Part shown: positions 8,497-17,724 of the stretch, in pieces | How the letters are laid out: every line of letters begins with the position of its first letter | How positions within the stretch are numbered: position 1 is the stretch's first letter | Origin: Eoetvoesiella caeni | Lineage (GTDB): Bacteria > Pseudomonadota > Gammaproteobacteria > Burkholderiales > Burkholderiaceae_B | NCBI RefSeq assembly: GCF_003315175.1 | Contig: NZ_QNRQ01000003.1 | Coordinates: 1-64,000, forward strand | Reading direction: 5' to 3' | DNA length: 64,000 nt | Program-made: the position numbers and the translations under genes | Notes under the pieces: model-generated | Told to the model about the DNA's origin: nothing | What the model saw: the letters and a program-made list of their open reading frames with translations, nothing else | Database searches by the model: none

Positions 8497-8913
8497 TCAA
8501 TCTGGCGCCGCGCTTTTGTCCTTGGCCCGCTGTTGGCGCAGCTCGGCGTTTTTTACGACGACATAGGCGACCAGGGCAAAGGCAAATACCACCAGATAGG
8601 TCCAGGCTATGCTTTGCAGGCATTCGATGACGGTTCGGTAGATTTCTAGAGTCCAGCGCTCTCCATTCAGCGCCAGGGGCGCCGCGTTTTCTTTCGCGGG
8701 TTCGATATAGCGCTCAAGCGCGTAGATGCGAACCCCGCCCGAGATGCCGGCAACGAAGGCCGCAAACGTAATATATCGGCGCCACGCCGAGCTGATCCGG
8801 TCCTGGATGATGCGGTCGAGAATCAAGCCTATGGGCTTATCGAACAGCTTCACCACCAGTAGTGAAACCAGCGCTGCGACAACGAATGTAGCCAGCAACA
8901 ATGAATAAAACAT
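8497..8913 (-). CDS. Small integral membrane protein, function unknown
   Basis: 138 residues that I do not recognise. Two or three membrane helices are evident: residues ~1-25 (FYSLLLATFVVAALVSLLVV), a middle segment around FAAFVAGISGG, and ~105-125 (WTYLVVFAFALVAYVVV), with a charged C-terminal tail (KNAELRQQRAKDK). The ribosome binding site is weak. It converges with the LivF gene and is separated from the chemoreceptor gene by about 180 bases. Confidence 0.65.
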   Translation of the reverse strand: MFYSLLLATFVVAALVSLLVVKLFDKPIGLILDRIIQDRISSAWRRYITFAAFVAGISGGVRIYALERYIEPAKENAAPLALNGERWTLEIYRTVIECLQSIAWTYLVVFAFALVAYVVVKNAELRQQRAKDKSAAPD

Positions 8914-9091
8914 AAATTCGGCGCCTAGTGTGCTGTCTGGTTGGTCCGTGCATTCAAAGTCGGATGCACAGGCTTGCCAGGATGGTTAAGTTTCATAACT
9001 CCGGTACTTTAACAGCTGTCCTGCGCGGCATGGACATCGGCGCAAAAAGCCGGGCCTGGCCCGGTGATCATCCCGATTGCGAGCGATTATC

Positions 9092-10846
9092 CTAGAACGA
9101 TTCCCACTCGTCGTTTTTCGCGGCTAGCGGCGTTTCTACAAGAGGAGAACGCAACCGGCTGGCGGCAGCAACCGAACCAAGCCGGTGCATGGCAGGCCCG
9201 GAGGCCTGCTGGCGAACAGTCGGAGCCGATGCTCTATTTGCATTGAGCGCCGAGGCGTTTTCCGGCCGGCCCGCACGTCTTTGGCCGAGTTTGAAGGCGC
9301 CGACGGCGGCCACCAATTGTTCCGCCTGTGCGTCCAGGCTTTCGGCTGCCGCGGCGGACTCTTCGACCAGGGCCGCGTTCTGCTGGGTCACGTCGCTAAG
9401 CTGCGTAACGGCGTTATTGATTTGTTCCAGCCCGGATGCTTGCTCGGTGGTCGCCGAATGGATTTCATTGATCAAGTCGGTAACGCGCTTGACCTGATTG
9501 ACGATGTCCAGCATGGTCGCACCGGCGGCATCGGCCATCTGGCTGCCCGCCTCTACTCTGCTGGCGCTATCGTCGATAAGCGTTTTAATTTCTTTTGCGG
9601 CCGCGGCGCTTTTTTGAGCCAGGTTGCGCACTTCGCTGGCAACCACGGCAAAGCCGCGCCCCTCTTCGCCTGCCCTTGCAGCTTCGACTGAAGCATTCAG
9701 CGCCAGGATATTGGTCTGGAATGCAATACCGTCGATCACCGCAATAATGTCGACGATCTTGCGCGAAGCCTGGGCGATGCCGTCCATGGTTTCGACCACG
9801 TTATTGACCGCATGCCCGCCCTGGCTGGCCACTGTGCTGGCGGTCGTGGCCAGCGTAACGGCCTGCTCGGAAACTTCGGCGTTGCTTTTGACTGTGCTGG
9901 CCAATTGTTCCATGGCGGCCGCCGTTTCCGTGATATTGGCAGCCTGTTCTTCAGTGCGCTGGGACAGGTCGGCATTGCCCAGGGCAATTTGATGCGACCC
10001 TGTGGCTATGCTGTCACTGCTTTCCCGTACCGACCCAACGACCTGGCGCAGGGAGGCTTGCATCCGGCTCATGGCATGGATCACACTGCCGTCGCGCGCC
10101 TTGGCGGTATCTATCGCCGTGGTCAGGTCGCCGTCGGCAATGGCGTGGGCCACGCCCGCTACTTCCTTGGGTTCGCCGCCCAACTGACGCGTCAGGCCGC
10201 GCGTAATGAGCACCCCGAGCCCCAGAGCCAGCAAAGCGCCGCCCGCGGTCAATGAAATCATGACTGCGAAAATAAAATCGTAAATACCATTCGTTTGCAC
10301 GGCGGCCTGCTTGGCATTGTTCTGCTTGCCTTGAACCAGTCCGTCCATGAGGTCCTCGAGCTTATTGCCGGTCAAGTGAATTTCGTGAGTCAGTATTTCA
10401 TTCGCCTTGACTGCCTGACCAGGAGGCTCGGCAACCAGGACACCGATCATTTTCTTGATCCCCCCTTCATATGCGCGAAGGGCGTCGTGCGTGTTCCTTA
10501 CGAAGGTTTTGCCTTCCTGGGTGACAAGCAAAGTATCCAGGGTCTTCAATTCAGTATCGGCTGCGCTCAAATACTGCTTAAGCGCTTCCAACTGCTGATC
10601 GCGCTCTGCCGCGGTCGGCGCCAGCAATGCGCTGCGCGCGGTACGCCCCGCCATCAGCACGGCGGCCTTGGCATCTGTGGCATGGCGCAGCCCAACCAGC
10701 TCGACGTCGTACATCCTGGCGGCAAGGCTGTGAAGTTGATCGACGGCGCGCAAACCCATCACGCCAATGATGGCGGCAATGATTGCCACAAGTAAAAAAC
10801 CGCCGATCAGCTTGACGCCGATTTTCATGTCGGTAAACCAGTTCAT
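9092..10846 (-). CDS. Methyl-accepting chemotaxis protein
   Basis: 584 residues. TM1 is at ~10-30, a periplasmic four-helix-bundle-type sensor domain at ~31-190, TM2 at ~190-212, a HAMP domain follows ([19 protein letters not shown]), and the cytoplasmic signalling hairpin carries the invariant tip [19 protein letters not shown]. The protein ends in DEWESF, matching the xWxxF tether used to bind the methyltransferase CheR. The start at 10846 has AGGAAG upstream and begins [13 protein letters not shown]; a frame opening at 10900 adds 18 residues without support. A sigma-28 promoter lies upstream, tying it to the flagellar regulon. The ligand is unknown. Confidence 0.92.
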   Translation of the reverse strand: MNWFTDMKIGVKLIGGFLLVAIIAAIIGVMGLRAVDQLHSLAARMYDVELVGLRHATDAKAAVLMAGRTARSALLAPTAAERDQQLEALKQYLSAADTELKTLDTLLVTQEGKTFVRNTHDALRAYEGGIKKMIGVLVAEPPGQAVKANEILTHEIHLTGNKLEDLMDGLVQGKQNNAKQAAVQTNGIYDFIFAVMISLTAGGALLALGLGVLITRGLTRQLGGEPKEVAGVAHAIADGDLTTAIDTAKARDGSVIHAMSRMQASLRQVVGSVRESSDSIATGSHQIALGNADLSQRTEEQAANITETAAAMEQLASTVKSNAEVSEQAVTLATTASTVASQGGHAVNNVVETMDGIAQASRKIVDIIAVIDGIAFQTNILALNASVEAARAGEEGRGFAVVASEVRNLAQKSAAAAKEIKTLIDDSASRVEAGSQMADAAGATMLDIVNQVKRVTDLINEIHSATTEQASGLEQINNAVTQLSDVTQQNAALVEESAAAAESLDAQAEQLVAAVGAFKLGQRRAGRPENASALNANRASAPTVRQQASGPAMHRLGSVAAASRLRSPLVETPLAAKNDEWESF

Positions 10847-10966
10847 AGATCTTCCTAAAGCAATGGACGAGGCTTGGCGCGATAGCGGTAAGCCGGACAA
10901 GAGAAAGCCTTCAAAAAACGCATTGCCGCTCGAGGCGGCTCAGATTTATGAGGTATGCATGATTGA

Positions 10967-10993
10967 TTAACGGCCTTGCTCAGCCAAACTTTA
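10967..10993 (-). promoter_or_regulatory. Sigma-28 (FliA) promoter of the chemoreceptor gene
   Basis: Read on the minus strand, TAAAGTTT (10993-10986), 11 bases, then GCCGTTAA (10974-10967). The FliA consensus is TAAAGTTT-N11-GCCGATAA, so there is one mismatch and ideal spacing. It lies about 120 bases before the chemoreceptor start and points at it. The rest of the 339-base gap (10847-11185) holds nothing else I can name. Confidence 0.8.
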
Positions 10994-11185
10994 GGGTTTA
11001 CCCTAGGTTCGGGATATCGCTGCGCCTGTCAAGGAAGGCGGCGACCGCAAAATCAGTCTTCTGGACTGGCGGTATTGCTGGATGTCTACTGTGTAACATT
11101 TGAATAAATATTCGAACGAGGCGCCGCATTGCGGGTCAAATCCGTATACAGACCAATTTACTTTTATTTAAGGCGAAGTTGAATC

Positions 11186-11458
11186 ATGAACGGCACCCTG
11201 CGCCGAATAGCCATTGCGGCTTTTGCCCTTTCCGTGCTTGGCGGCTGTGCGGTTTACGCGCCTGCCGACGACGGTTATGCTTATTACCCTTCCGGGCCGG
11301 CCTATGTCGAACCGGGTCCGGTTTATGTCGCACCTTCGCCGCGCGTCTATGTGGCGCCGCCGCCTGTATATTTCAATTTCGGCTACAGCCGCTCGTGGGG
11401 CGGGCATTATCATGGACATGGACGCCGCTGGGGCGGCCACCGCGGCCACTGGCGCTAG
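11186..11458 (+). CDS. Small lipoprotein, Tyr/Pro- and His/Gly-rich
   Basis: 90 residues. A signal peptide ends in the lipobox LGGC (Cys at ~21), so the mature protein should be a lipoprotein anchored in the envelope. The mature part is low-complexity: repeated YVxPxP blocks, then a C-terminal tract rich in Gly, His and Arg (WGGHYHGHGRRWGGHRGHW) that could bind metal. Similar small YXXP-rich lipoproteins are common in Burkholderiales and mostly unassigned. It converges with the pirin gene 29 bases downstream. Confidence 0.75.
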   Translation: MNGTLRRIAIAAFALSVLGGCAVYAPADDGYAYYPSGPAYVEPGPVYVAPSPRVYVAPPPVYFNFGYSRSWGGHYHGHGRRWGGHRGHWR

Positions 11459-11487
11459 CGCAGACCATTCGGCGGCCGGCGCCCCGC

Positions 11488-12357
11488 TTATACCTCCGGC
11501 AAGGTAATAAATTCTTTATTGTCCAGGGGCGGCAGCATTATTTTCCCGGCCTGCCAATCGGCCTTGGCCTGTTCGATGCGCTCTTTGCGCGAGGACACAA
11601 AATTCCACCAAATATGGCGCGGGCCCAAGGGCTCGCCACCCAACAGCATCAGACGGCTGGCCTGCAGGGCCTTGATTGCCGGAGCGGCGCCCGCTGCAAA
11701 TACCAGCATTTGGCCCTTGTTGTATTGAATCCCTTCGACCTCTATGCTGCCGTGGGCCACGTAGACCGCGCGTTCCGGATGGCCCGACGGCATCTCGATG
11801 AACGCGCCGGGCTGCAAGCTGGCGTCGACATAAAATAAAGGCGAATGCGTCATCGCCGGACTGGTCAGATTGTAGGCGCTGCCGGCAATAATCCGCCCCG
11901 CCACTCCGGTGCCGGTAAAGGACGGCAACACCGCTGCGTCGTAATGGTCGAACGCGGGCGCGTCCTCTTCGTTGCCTTCAGGCAGCGCCACCCAGGCTTG
12001 TATGCCGTCCATGCCGCCGCCCTTTTCCCGCATGCCGTCGAAGCGCTCGGAATGACTGATGCCGCGGCCCGAAGTCATCCAGTTCAGGTCGCCGGGCAGA
12101 ATGGCCTGCTCTACACCCAGGCTGTCCCGATGCGTCATTTGTCCATCAAATAAATAAGTGACCGTGGACAAACCGATGTGAGGGTGCGGCCGGACGTCGA
12201 ATTTCCGGGGGATTGGAGCCTGCAGATCCTGCGGCCCCATGCGATCGAAAAAGATGAATGGACCGACCATGCGCCGCTTGCTGAACGGCAGAACCCGTCC
12301 GACTTCAAAGCCGCCGCCTAAATCGTGAATTCTTGAGTCTATGACTATTTCGGGCAT
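11488..12357 (-). CDS. Pirin family protein
   Basis: 289 residues, bicupin pirin. The metal-binding cluster of the N-terminal cupin is visible as PHPHIGLSTVTYL and, about 45 residues on, RGISHSER. Bacterial pirins are non-haem iron proteins; some have quercetinase activity and others modulate pyruvate dehydrogenase or act as redox switches. Length is typical. A good AGGAGA ribosome binding site precedes the start. Which activity applies here cannot be told from sequence. Confidence 0.88.
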   Translation of the reverse strand: MPEIVIDSRIHDLGGGFEVGRVLPFSKRRMVGPFIFFDRMGPQDLQAPIPRKFDVRPHPHIGLSTVTYLFDGQMTHRDSLGVEQAILPGDLNWMTSGRGISHSERFDGMREKGGGMDGIQAWVALPEGNEEDAPAFDHYDAAVLPSFTGTGVAGRIIAGSAYNLTSPAMTHSPLFYVDASLQPGAFIEMPSGHPERAVYVAHGSIEVEGIQYNKGQMLVFAAGAAPAIKALQASRLMLLGGEPLGPRHIWWNFVSSRKERIEQAKADWQAGKIMLPPLDNKEFITLPEV

Positions 12358-12437
12358 GGATTCTCCTGGAGTGGCATGGCCGATGCAAAAAGCCGGCCGA
12401 ACTATATTGTTATACAGCCAATTGGTCGAATCGGCGA

Positions 12438-12466
12438 TTGCGTGGCGCTGGCCGCGGGATTAGAAT
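12438..12466 (+). promoter_or_regulatory. Candidate sigma-70 promoter of the Mg2+ ATPase gene
   Basis: TTGCGT (12438-12443), a 17-base spacer, and TAGAAT (12461-12466). The -10 matches five of six positions and the spacing is ideal. It would start transcription near 12473, leaving a leader of about 240 bases before the ATPase start. In the 355-base gap 12358-12712 this and the micro-ORF below are the only elements I can point to. Confidence 0.45.
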
Positions 12467-12499
12467 TTTGGAGTTCCATTTCATTACGGAGATTTTTCT

Positions 12500-12550
12500 G
12501 TGGACTGTCCCAGTTGTCGATCTTGTATCGGCACCTTAACCGCAAGGTAG
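12500..12550 (+). CDS. Possible leader micro-ORF, cysteine-rich (16 residues)
   Basis: Starting from GTG at 12500 with GGAG 8 bases upstream, a short frame reads MDCPSCRSCIGTLTAR and stops at TAG 12548-12550. It sits in the 5' leader of the MgtA-type gene. In enterobacteria mgtA is controlled by a leader peptide and Mg2+-sensitive leader RNA, but that peptide is proline-rich, not cysteine-rich. Three cysteines in CxxCxxC spacing are unusual by chance but the ORF is tiny, so treat as a hypothesis. Confidence 0.25.
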   Translation: MDCPSCRSCIGTLTAR

Positions 12551-12712
12551 CTACAGAACCATTCCCGTTCCGCTGCCTTGCCATTCTGGCGGGCTAGCGG
12601 CCAATTCGATCCTTCCGATCGTCTCGTCTGCTCCCCTCGATTTTTTCGTTCGGCCCTTTTTTTTCGGCCGGACCGGCTGCGCGCGCTTATGCGCTCGCCC
12701 GAGGAGCACACT

Positions 12713-15502
12713 ATGCGTTTCAACAAAATTCCAAATCCGGATATCGCTGTCCTTAAAGAGCTGTTTGCGGGATTTGTCCGCAGCCGCCATATGTCCCGGC
12801 ATTTCCGGCGCTTTACCAGTCTGGGCGCCTGGTCGCGCGCCCATGTATCGCAAGAAGCTACGCCCGCACTGGCGCACACCCTGCTTGCCGCTGCGCAATC
12901 CGACAAGGCCGCACTGCTGGACAAACTTGGCACAAGCGCGGGCGGTTTGAGCCCCGAACAAGTCCTGGCTGTACGCGAGGTGGTCGGACCCAACGAGATC
13001 GGCCACGAAAGACCCTTGCCATGGTGGGTCCACCTATGGCATTGCTATCGCAACCCTTTCAATTTGCTGTTGACCCTGCTGGCGGCAATATCCTTCATCA
13101 CCGAAGACGAAAAGGCCACCTTGGTCATTTCGTTCATGGTCCTGCTTTCGACCGTACTGCGGTTCTGGCAGGAAGGTAAGTCCAACAAGGCCGCCGATGC
13201 GCTTAAGAACATGGTCAGCAATACAGCGACAGTCATGCGCTACACCGCGTCGGCTGAGGCTGCAATAGCGCCTGGGGTACCAGAGGCACCGCCGCCGTTC
13301 TTGCCCCAATCGCAAAAAACGGAAATCCCTTTCACCGAGCTGCTGCCGGGCGATATTGTCCTGCTGTCGGCAGGCGACATGATACCCGCCGACATGCGCG
13401 TCCTGGCGGCCAAGGACTTGTTCGTCAGCCAGTCCGCCATGACTGGCGAATCGCTGCCAATAGAAAAATTTCCCGCTCTGGCCGAGCCGCGCGGCGGCAA
13501 TGTGTTCGAACTGGAAAACATTCTTTTCATGGGAACGAACGTCATATCCGGGTCGGCCACGGCGGTTGCCATAAGCACTGGCGGAATGACGTATTTCGGC
13601 ACGCTGGCCCAGCGCGTCAGCGCCGTCGACCGCTCGCCCACCGCTTTCCAGGCCGGCGTCAATAAAGTCAGTTGGTTGTTGATCCGCTTTATGCTGGTGA
13701 TGTCGCCTATTGTCCTGCTCATCAATGGCTACACCAAAGGCGACTGGCTGGAGGCGTTTCTGTTTGCGCTTTCCATCGCGGTCGGGCTGACCCCCGAAAT
13801 GCTGCCGATGATAGTCACGTCCACACTGGCCAAAGGCGCGGTGATCCTGTCGCGCAAAAAGGTAATTGTGAAGCGGCTGGACGCCATTCAGAATTTCGGC
13901 GCCATGAACGTCTTGTGTACCGACAAGACCGGCACGCTCACCCAGGACAGGATTTTCCTCGAGCGTCATACCGATGCGTTCGGCCAGGAGTCCGACGAGG
14001 TGCTGGAGCTGGCGTATCTGAACAGCTATTACCAGACCGGGCTTAAAAACCTGCTTGATGTCGCCGTGCTGGCCCATGCCGAAGTGCATCGCGAACTGCG
14101 CGTCGCCTCGGCCTTTGGCAAGGTGGACGAGATCCCGTTCGACTTCAATCGTCGACGCATGTCCGTAGTGGTGGCCGAGCAAGACAGGCATCATTTGCTT
14201 ATTTGCAAAGGCGCAACCGAGGAAGTGCTGGGCATATGCACCCAAGTGCGCCACGGCGAACACGACGAACCTTTGACGCAAGAGCACCTTGCGCAAGTGC
14301 GGGCCATTACCGCCGAATTGAACGGGGAGGGACTGCGGGTTGTGGCGGTTGCGGTAAAAAGCATGCCCGCGTCCAGGGACACCTACAGCGTCGCCGATGA
14401 GTCGGACCTGACCCTGGTGGGCTATATCGCTTTCCTGGATCCTCCCAAAGAGACAACCGCGCCGGCTATAGCGGCGCTGACGGAACATGGCGTAGCCGTC
14501 AAAGTCCTGACCGGCGACAACGAGCTGGTGACTGTAAAAATATGCCGTGAAGTGGGCTTGCCCACTCATGCGGTTGCGTTAGGCAACGAAATCGAGGCGA
14601 TGAGCGATGCGCAACTGGGCCAGGCCGTAGAGCAGATCCATATCTTTGCCAGGCTGACTCCAGAGCACAAAGAGCGTATTGTGCGAGCGCTGCGCGCCAA
14701 CGGACATATTGTCGGTTTCATGGGCGATGGCATCAACGACGCACCTGCCCTGCGCGCCGCCGATATCGGCATTTCGGTGGACTCGGGCGTGGATATCGCC
14801 AAAGAGGCGGCCGACATCATCTTGCTGGAAAAGAACCTGATGGTGCTTGAAGAAGGCGTGATCGAAGGCCGGAAGACCTTCGCCAACATGCTCAAGTACA
14901 TAAAAATGACGGCCAGCTCGAATTTCGGCAATGTGTTCTCGGTACTGATTGCCAGCGTATTCCTGCCTTTTTTGCCCATGCTGCCGCTGCAGTTGCTGGT
15001 GCAGAATCTGCTTTACGATGTGTCGCAAATCGCCATCCCGTTCGACAACGTAGATGAAGAGCTGCTGCGCAAACCGCAAAACTGGCGGCCCGATGAAATC
15101 CGTCGCTTTATGTTGTTCTTTGGACCGATAAGCTCTGTTTTCGACATCATTACGTTTGCCGCAATGTGGTTTTTTTTCAGTGCAAACACCATTGAAGAAC
15201 AAACTCGGTTCCAGTCCGGCTGGTTTGTGGTGGGGCTGCTGACCCAAACCCTGGTCGTGCACATGATACGCAGCCCTAAGCTGCCGTTTGTGCAAAGCCG
15301 GGCATCGCTGCCTTTGCTTGCCATGACAGCCTGCGTAATGGCCATAGGCATATTTCTGCCGATGGGGCCGTTGGCCGGCTACTTCAAGCTGCAGTCATTG
15401 CCGCCGCTGTACTTTGTGTTTTTGCCTGCCGTGCTGCTGGGCTACATGGCGCTGGTGCAGGCCATGAAGAGGCTTTATGTGAAGCGCTACGGCTGGCAAT
15501 GA
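12713..15502 (+). CDS. mgtA: Mg2+-importing P-type ATPase (MgtA/MgtB type)
   Basis: 929 residues. P-type ATPase landmarks in order: an actuator loop with MTGESLPIEK, the phosphorylation motif CTDKTGTLTQ (Asp at about residue 404), the nucleotide-binding domain, and the hinge motif MGDGINDAPALRAADIGIS, followed by the last group of membrane helices. The P3B type is indicated by the overall layout and by LYDVSQIAIPFDNVD near the C-terminal membrane part, as in MgtA/MgtB. These inner-membrane pumps import Mg2+ under starvation. The start at 12713 (GAGGAG ribosome site) excludes 45 unlikely residues of a longer frame. Downstream neighbours are unrelated. Confidence 0.9.
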   Translation: MRFNKIPNPDIAVLKELFAGFVRSRHMSRHFRRFTSLGAWSRAHVSQEATPALAHTLLAAAQSDKAALLDKLGTSAGGLSPEQVLAVREVVGPNEIGHERPLPWWVHLWHCYRNPFNLLLTLLAAISFITEDEKATLVISFMVLLSTVLRFWQEGKSNKAADALKNMVSNTATVMRYTASAEAAIAPGVPEAPPPFLPQSQKTEIPFTELLPGDIVLLSAGDMIPADMRVLAAKDLFVSQSAMTGESLPIEKFPALAEPRGGNVFELENILFMGTNVISGSATAVAISTGGMTYFGTLAQRVSAVDRSPTAFQAGVNKVSWLLIRFMLVMSPIVLLINGYTKGDWLEAFLFALSIAVGLTPEMLPMIVTSTLAKGAVILSRKKVIVKRLDAIQNFGAMNVLCTDKTGTLTQDRIFLERHTDAFGQESDEVLELAYLNSYYQTGLKNLLDVAVLAHAEVHRELRVASAFGKVDEIPFDFNRRRMSVVVAEQDRHHLLICKGATEEVLGICTQVRHGEHDEPLTQEHLAQVRAITAELNGEGLRVVAVAVKSMPASRDTYSVADESDLTLVGYIAFLDPPKETTAPAIAALTEHGVAVKVLTGDNELVTVKICREVGLPTHAVALGNEIEAMSDAQLGQAVEQIHIFARLTPEHKERIVRALRANGHIVGFMGDGINDAPALRAADIGISVDSGVDIAKEAADIILLEKNLMVLEEGVIEGRKTFANMLKYIKMTASSNFGNVFSVLIASVFLPFLPMLPLQLLVQNLLYDVSQIAIPFDNVDEELLRKPQNWRPDEIRRFMLFFGPISSVFDIITFAAMWFFFSANTIEEQTRFQSGWFVVGLLTQTLVVHMIRSPKLPFVQSRASLPLLAMTACVMAIGIFLPMGPLAGYFKLQSLPPLYFVFLPAVLLGYMALVQAMKRLYVKRYGWQ

Positions 15503-15609
15503 AGGGCGCCGACCCTGCTCTAATGGCAAGCCCTAATGGCGCGCCTCAAAAAGCGAAGTATAGTGCTTGTTATCACGTAAATAATTTAAGCCAAAGGTAA
15601 CTATTGTTC

Positions 15610-15638
15610 TTGACCCGCTTTTTTAGGCGGCGTAGAGT
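15610..15638 (+). promoter_or_regulatory. Candidate sigma-70 promoter of the orphan binding protein gene
   Basis: TTGACC (15610-15615), 17 bases, TAGAGT (15633-15638): five of six at -35 and four of six at -10. It lies about 70 bases before the gene starting at 15708, suggesting that gene is transcribed by itself rather than from the ATPase promoter. Confidence 0.45.
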
Positions 15639-15707
15639 CCAGCGTGAGTTGTACCCAGAATTGCCCGAAGCTACCAAGCCGTAAATAAACAAATCCCAGG
15701 AGGATGC

Positions 15708-16862
15708 ATGAAGACACGCTTTAAATTGGCTGCCATTGCCGCTGCAACATCTTTCGCAGCTTTATCCGCGCCAGCCATGGCTGACATCAATGTGGGCATT
15801 TCCTTGTCCACCACCGGTCCGGCCGCCGCCTTGGGCATCCCCGAGAAGAACAGTGTGGCCTTGCTGCCGGCCACTATCGACGGTCAGAAAATAAACTATA
15901 TAGTGCTGGATGACGGCACAGACGCCTCGCAGGCCGGCAAGAATGCCCGCAAGCTGGTAACCGAAGACAAGGTCGACGTGATTCTGGGTTCGTCCTCCAC
16001 GCCGCCCACGGCAGCCATTGCCGAAATCGCCAACGAATCCAAGACGCCGCAAATCGCCGTTGCACCGGTTGAATTGCCGCCCGAGAAAAACAAATGGGTC
16101 TTCCGCGCGCCGCAGCCCATCAGCCTGATGGCCGAGGCCCTGGCCGAACACATGAAGGCGCATGGCGTGAAAACGCTGGGCTTCATCGGCTATACCGATG
16201 CTTATGGCGAAAGCTGGCTTAAAGACATGACCAAGGCTGCCGAAGCCGCCGGCATCAAGATAGGCGACGTCGAGCGCTTCCAGCGCAATGACACCAGCGT
16301 AACCGGGCAGGCGGTAAAGCTTGTGGCGTCCAAACCCGACGCCATCCTGGTTGCCGCTTCGGGTACGCCGTCGGTCTTGCCTCAGGTAACGCTGCAGGAT
16401 CGCGGCTTCAAAGGTCAAATCTATCAAACGCATGGCACGGCAACGAAAGAATTCATCCGCGTAGGCGGTAAAGCGGTCGAAGGCACGATTTTGCCAGTTG
16501 GCCCTGTAATTGTTGCGGACCAATTGCCCGACAGCCATCCCTCCAAAAAAATAGGCCAGGACTATACCAAGCGCTACGAGGAAAAATACGGCAAGGGTTC
16601 CTTGTCGGCCTTCGGCGCACAGTTCTATGACGCCTTCCTGCTGTTCCAGGCCGCCGTACCCGCTGCACTGAAAGCAGCCAAGCCCGGCACACCCGAGTTT
16701 CGGGCAGCCTTGCGCGACGGCATTGAAAAGTCCAAAGAAGTCGTAGCCACGCACGGCGTATACAACATGACGCCTACCGACCACTTTGGGCTGGACTCGC
16801 GCGCACGCGTGCTGGTTCAAGTCAAAGATGGCGACTGGAAGCTTCTGAACGACAAGAAGTAA
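15708..16862 (+). CDS. Orphan HAAT-type periplasmic binding protein
   Basis: 384 residues. Signal peptide MKTRFKLAAIAAATSFAAL followed by a cleavage site near APAMA, then a Peripla_BP_6 fold: INVGISLSTTGPAAALG, a first-lobe VDVILGSSSTPPTAAIAE and GYTDAYGESWLKDM. No permease or ATPase gene adjoins it, so it must lend its ligand to a transporter encoded elsewhere, possibly one of the two in this window, or act as a sensor. AGGAGG is a strong ribosome binding site. A terminator follows it closely, consistent with a single-gene unit. Confidence 0.87.
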   Translation: MKTRFKLAAIAAATSFAALSAPAMADINVGISLSTTGPAAALGIPEKNSVALLPATIDGQKINYIVLDDGTDASQAGKNARKLVTEDKVDVILGSSSTPPTAAIAEIANESKTPQIAVAPVELPPEKNKWVFRAPQPISLMAEALAEHMKAHGVKTLGFIGYTDAYGESWLKDMTKAAEAAGIKIGDVERFQRNDTSVTGQAVKLVASKPDAILVAASGTPSVLPQVTLQDRGFKGQIYQTHGTATKEFIRVGGKAVEGTILPVGPVIVADQLPDSHPSKKIGQDYTKRYEEKYGKGSLSAFGAQFYDAFLLFQAAVPAALKAAKPGTPEFRAALRDGIEKSKEVVATHGVYNMTPTDHFGLDSRARVLVQVKDGDWKLLNDKK

Positions 16863-16928
16863 CAGCCGCCTGCACTGGCCAGCGCCAGAACGACTGATGC
16901 CGCAAATCCGGCACTGAGGTCGACGACC

Positions 16929-16958
16929 AAAAAGAACCCGCCTCGGCGGGTTCTTTTT
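16929..16958. terminator. Bidirectional intrinsic terminator
   Basis: AAAAAGAACCCGCC (16929-16942) and GGCGGGTTCTTTTT (16945-16958) form a stem flanked by an A-run on one side and a T-run on the other, so it can end transcription from both the binding protein gene on the left and the flavin reductase gene converging from the right. Confidence 0.9.
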
Positions 16959-17043
16959 GATGCGTACCGGCGGATGGAATTCCGGCGGCACACCGCTACG
17001 GAGCACCCGTAGGGTTACGCGGCCCGGACCTGGGCCATAAAGC

Positions 17044-17595
17044 CTAAGCGTGTTTCTTGACCCAGGCTACATAGGCGTCCATCCAGGATTGCAGGAATTT
17101 CTTGGTGCTTTCATTTGCGAAGTTTCCGGAAGCGTCGAAAAAGCCTTCGGTAATGTGAATGAAAGCTTCTGGCTGGCCTAGCGTAGGCATGTTCAGGTAA
17201 GCCAGGACATTGCGCAGGTGTTGCTGTGCCAAGGCGGAGCCTATTGCACCAATGGACGAGCCAAGAACCCCGGCCGGCTTCCCCGCCCATGCGCTTTGCC
17301 CATAGGGGCGCGATGCGTTATCCAATGCGTTTTTAAGCACACCCGGAATGGAACGGTTGTATTCGGCGGTGACAAACAAAACGCCTTGGGACGCCGAGAT
17401 TTCGCTTTTCAGGCGTTTGACGGAGTCTGCCTGATTGCCGTCCTGATCCTGGTTGTAAAGAGGCAGGTCGCCAATTTCAACTTCCTTGAACGAGAATTCG
17501 GCAGGCGCCAGCTTGACGATGGCATGTGCCAGTTTGCGATTGTTGGAATCCTTGCGAAGGCTGCCTACCACGACGGCTATTTGGTATGTGCTCAT
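17044..17595 (-). CDS. NADPH-dependent FMN reductase (ChrR/YieF-like)
   Basis: 183 residues with a flavodoxin-like fold. GSLRKDSNNRKLA near the N-terminus is the FMN-phosphate loop, LPLYNQDQDG and TAEYNRSIPGVLKNALD are the other family hallmarks. Relatives reduce quinones, chromate, azo dyes or FMN with NAD(P)H in the cytoplasm and help limit redox stress. An AAAGGGA ribosome site precedes the start. It is divergent from the acetoacetyl-CoA synthetase gene. Confidence 0.85.
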   Translation of the reverse strand: MSTYQIAVVVGSLRKDSNNRKLAHAIVKLAPAEFSFKEVEIGDLPLYNQDQDGNQADSVKRLKSEISASQGVLFVTAEYNRSIPGVLKNALDNASRPYGQSAWAGKPAGVLGSSIGAIGSALAQQHLRNVLAYLNMPTLGQPEAFIHITEGFFDASGNFANESTKKFLQSWMDAYVAWVKKHA

Positions 17596-17712
17596 GACGT
17601 CCCTTTGAGTGCGTTTTGGAGTGAATCTACTATACGCCAGGGCATCTCGCCTGACAACATCCGGGAGGCGACGGCGAAGCGCAGCCCGTGCCCTCTTGAC
17701 ATGTTTTGGGTC

Positions 17713-17724
17713 CGGCTTAAGCCG
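17713..17724. promoter_or_regulatory. 12-base palindrome in the divergent promoter region
   Basis: CGGCTTAAGCCG is a perfect palindrome located between the flavin reductase and the acetoacetyl-CoA synthetase genes, 11 bases after a TTGACA (17697-17702). It could be a repressor operator acting on one or both genes. No regulator is assigned; the MarR-type gene downstream of the synthetase is one candidate. Confidence 0.3.

Noticed and set aside
12551-12712. Possible M-box riboswitch in the mgtA leader
   Set aside because: No characteristic conserved M-box sequence could be recognised; M-boxes are chiefly found in Gram-positive bacteria.
12484-13033. Two minus-strand frames before and over the Mg2+ ATPase start
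   Set aside because: Antisense to a clear P-type ATPase; no motif, low-quality composition.
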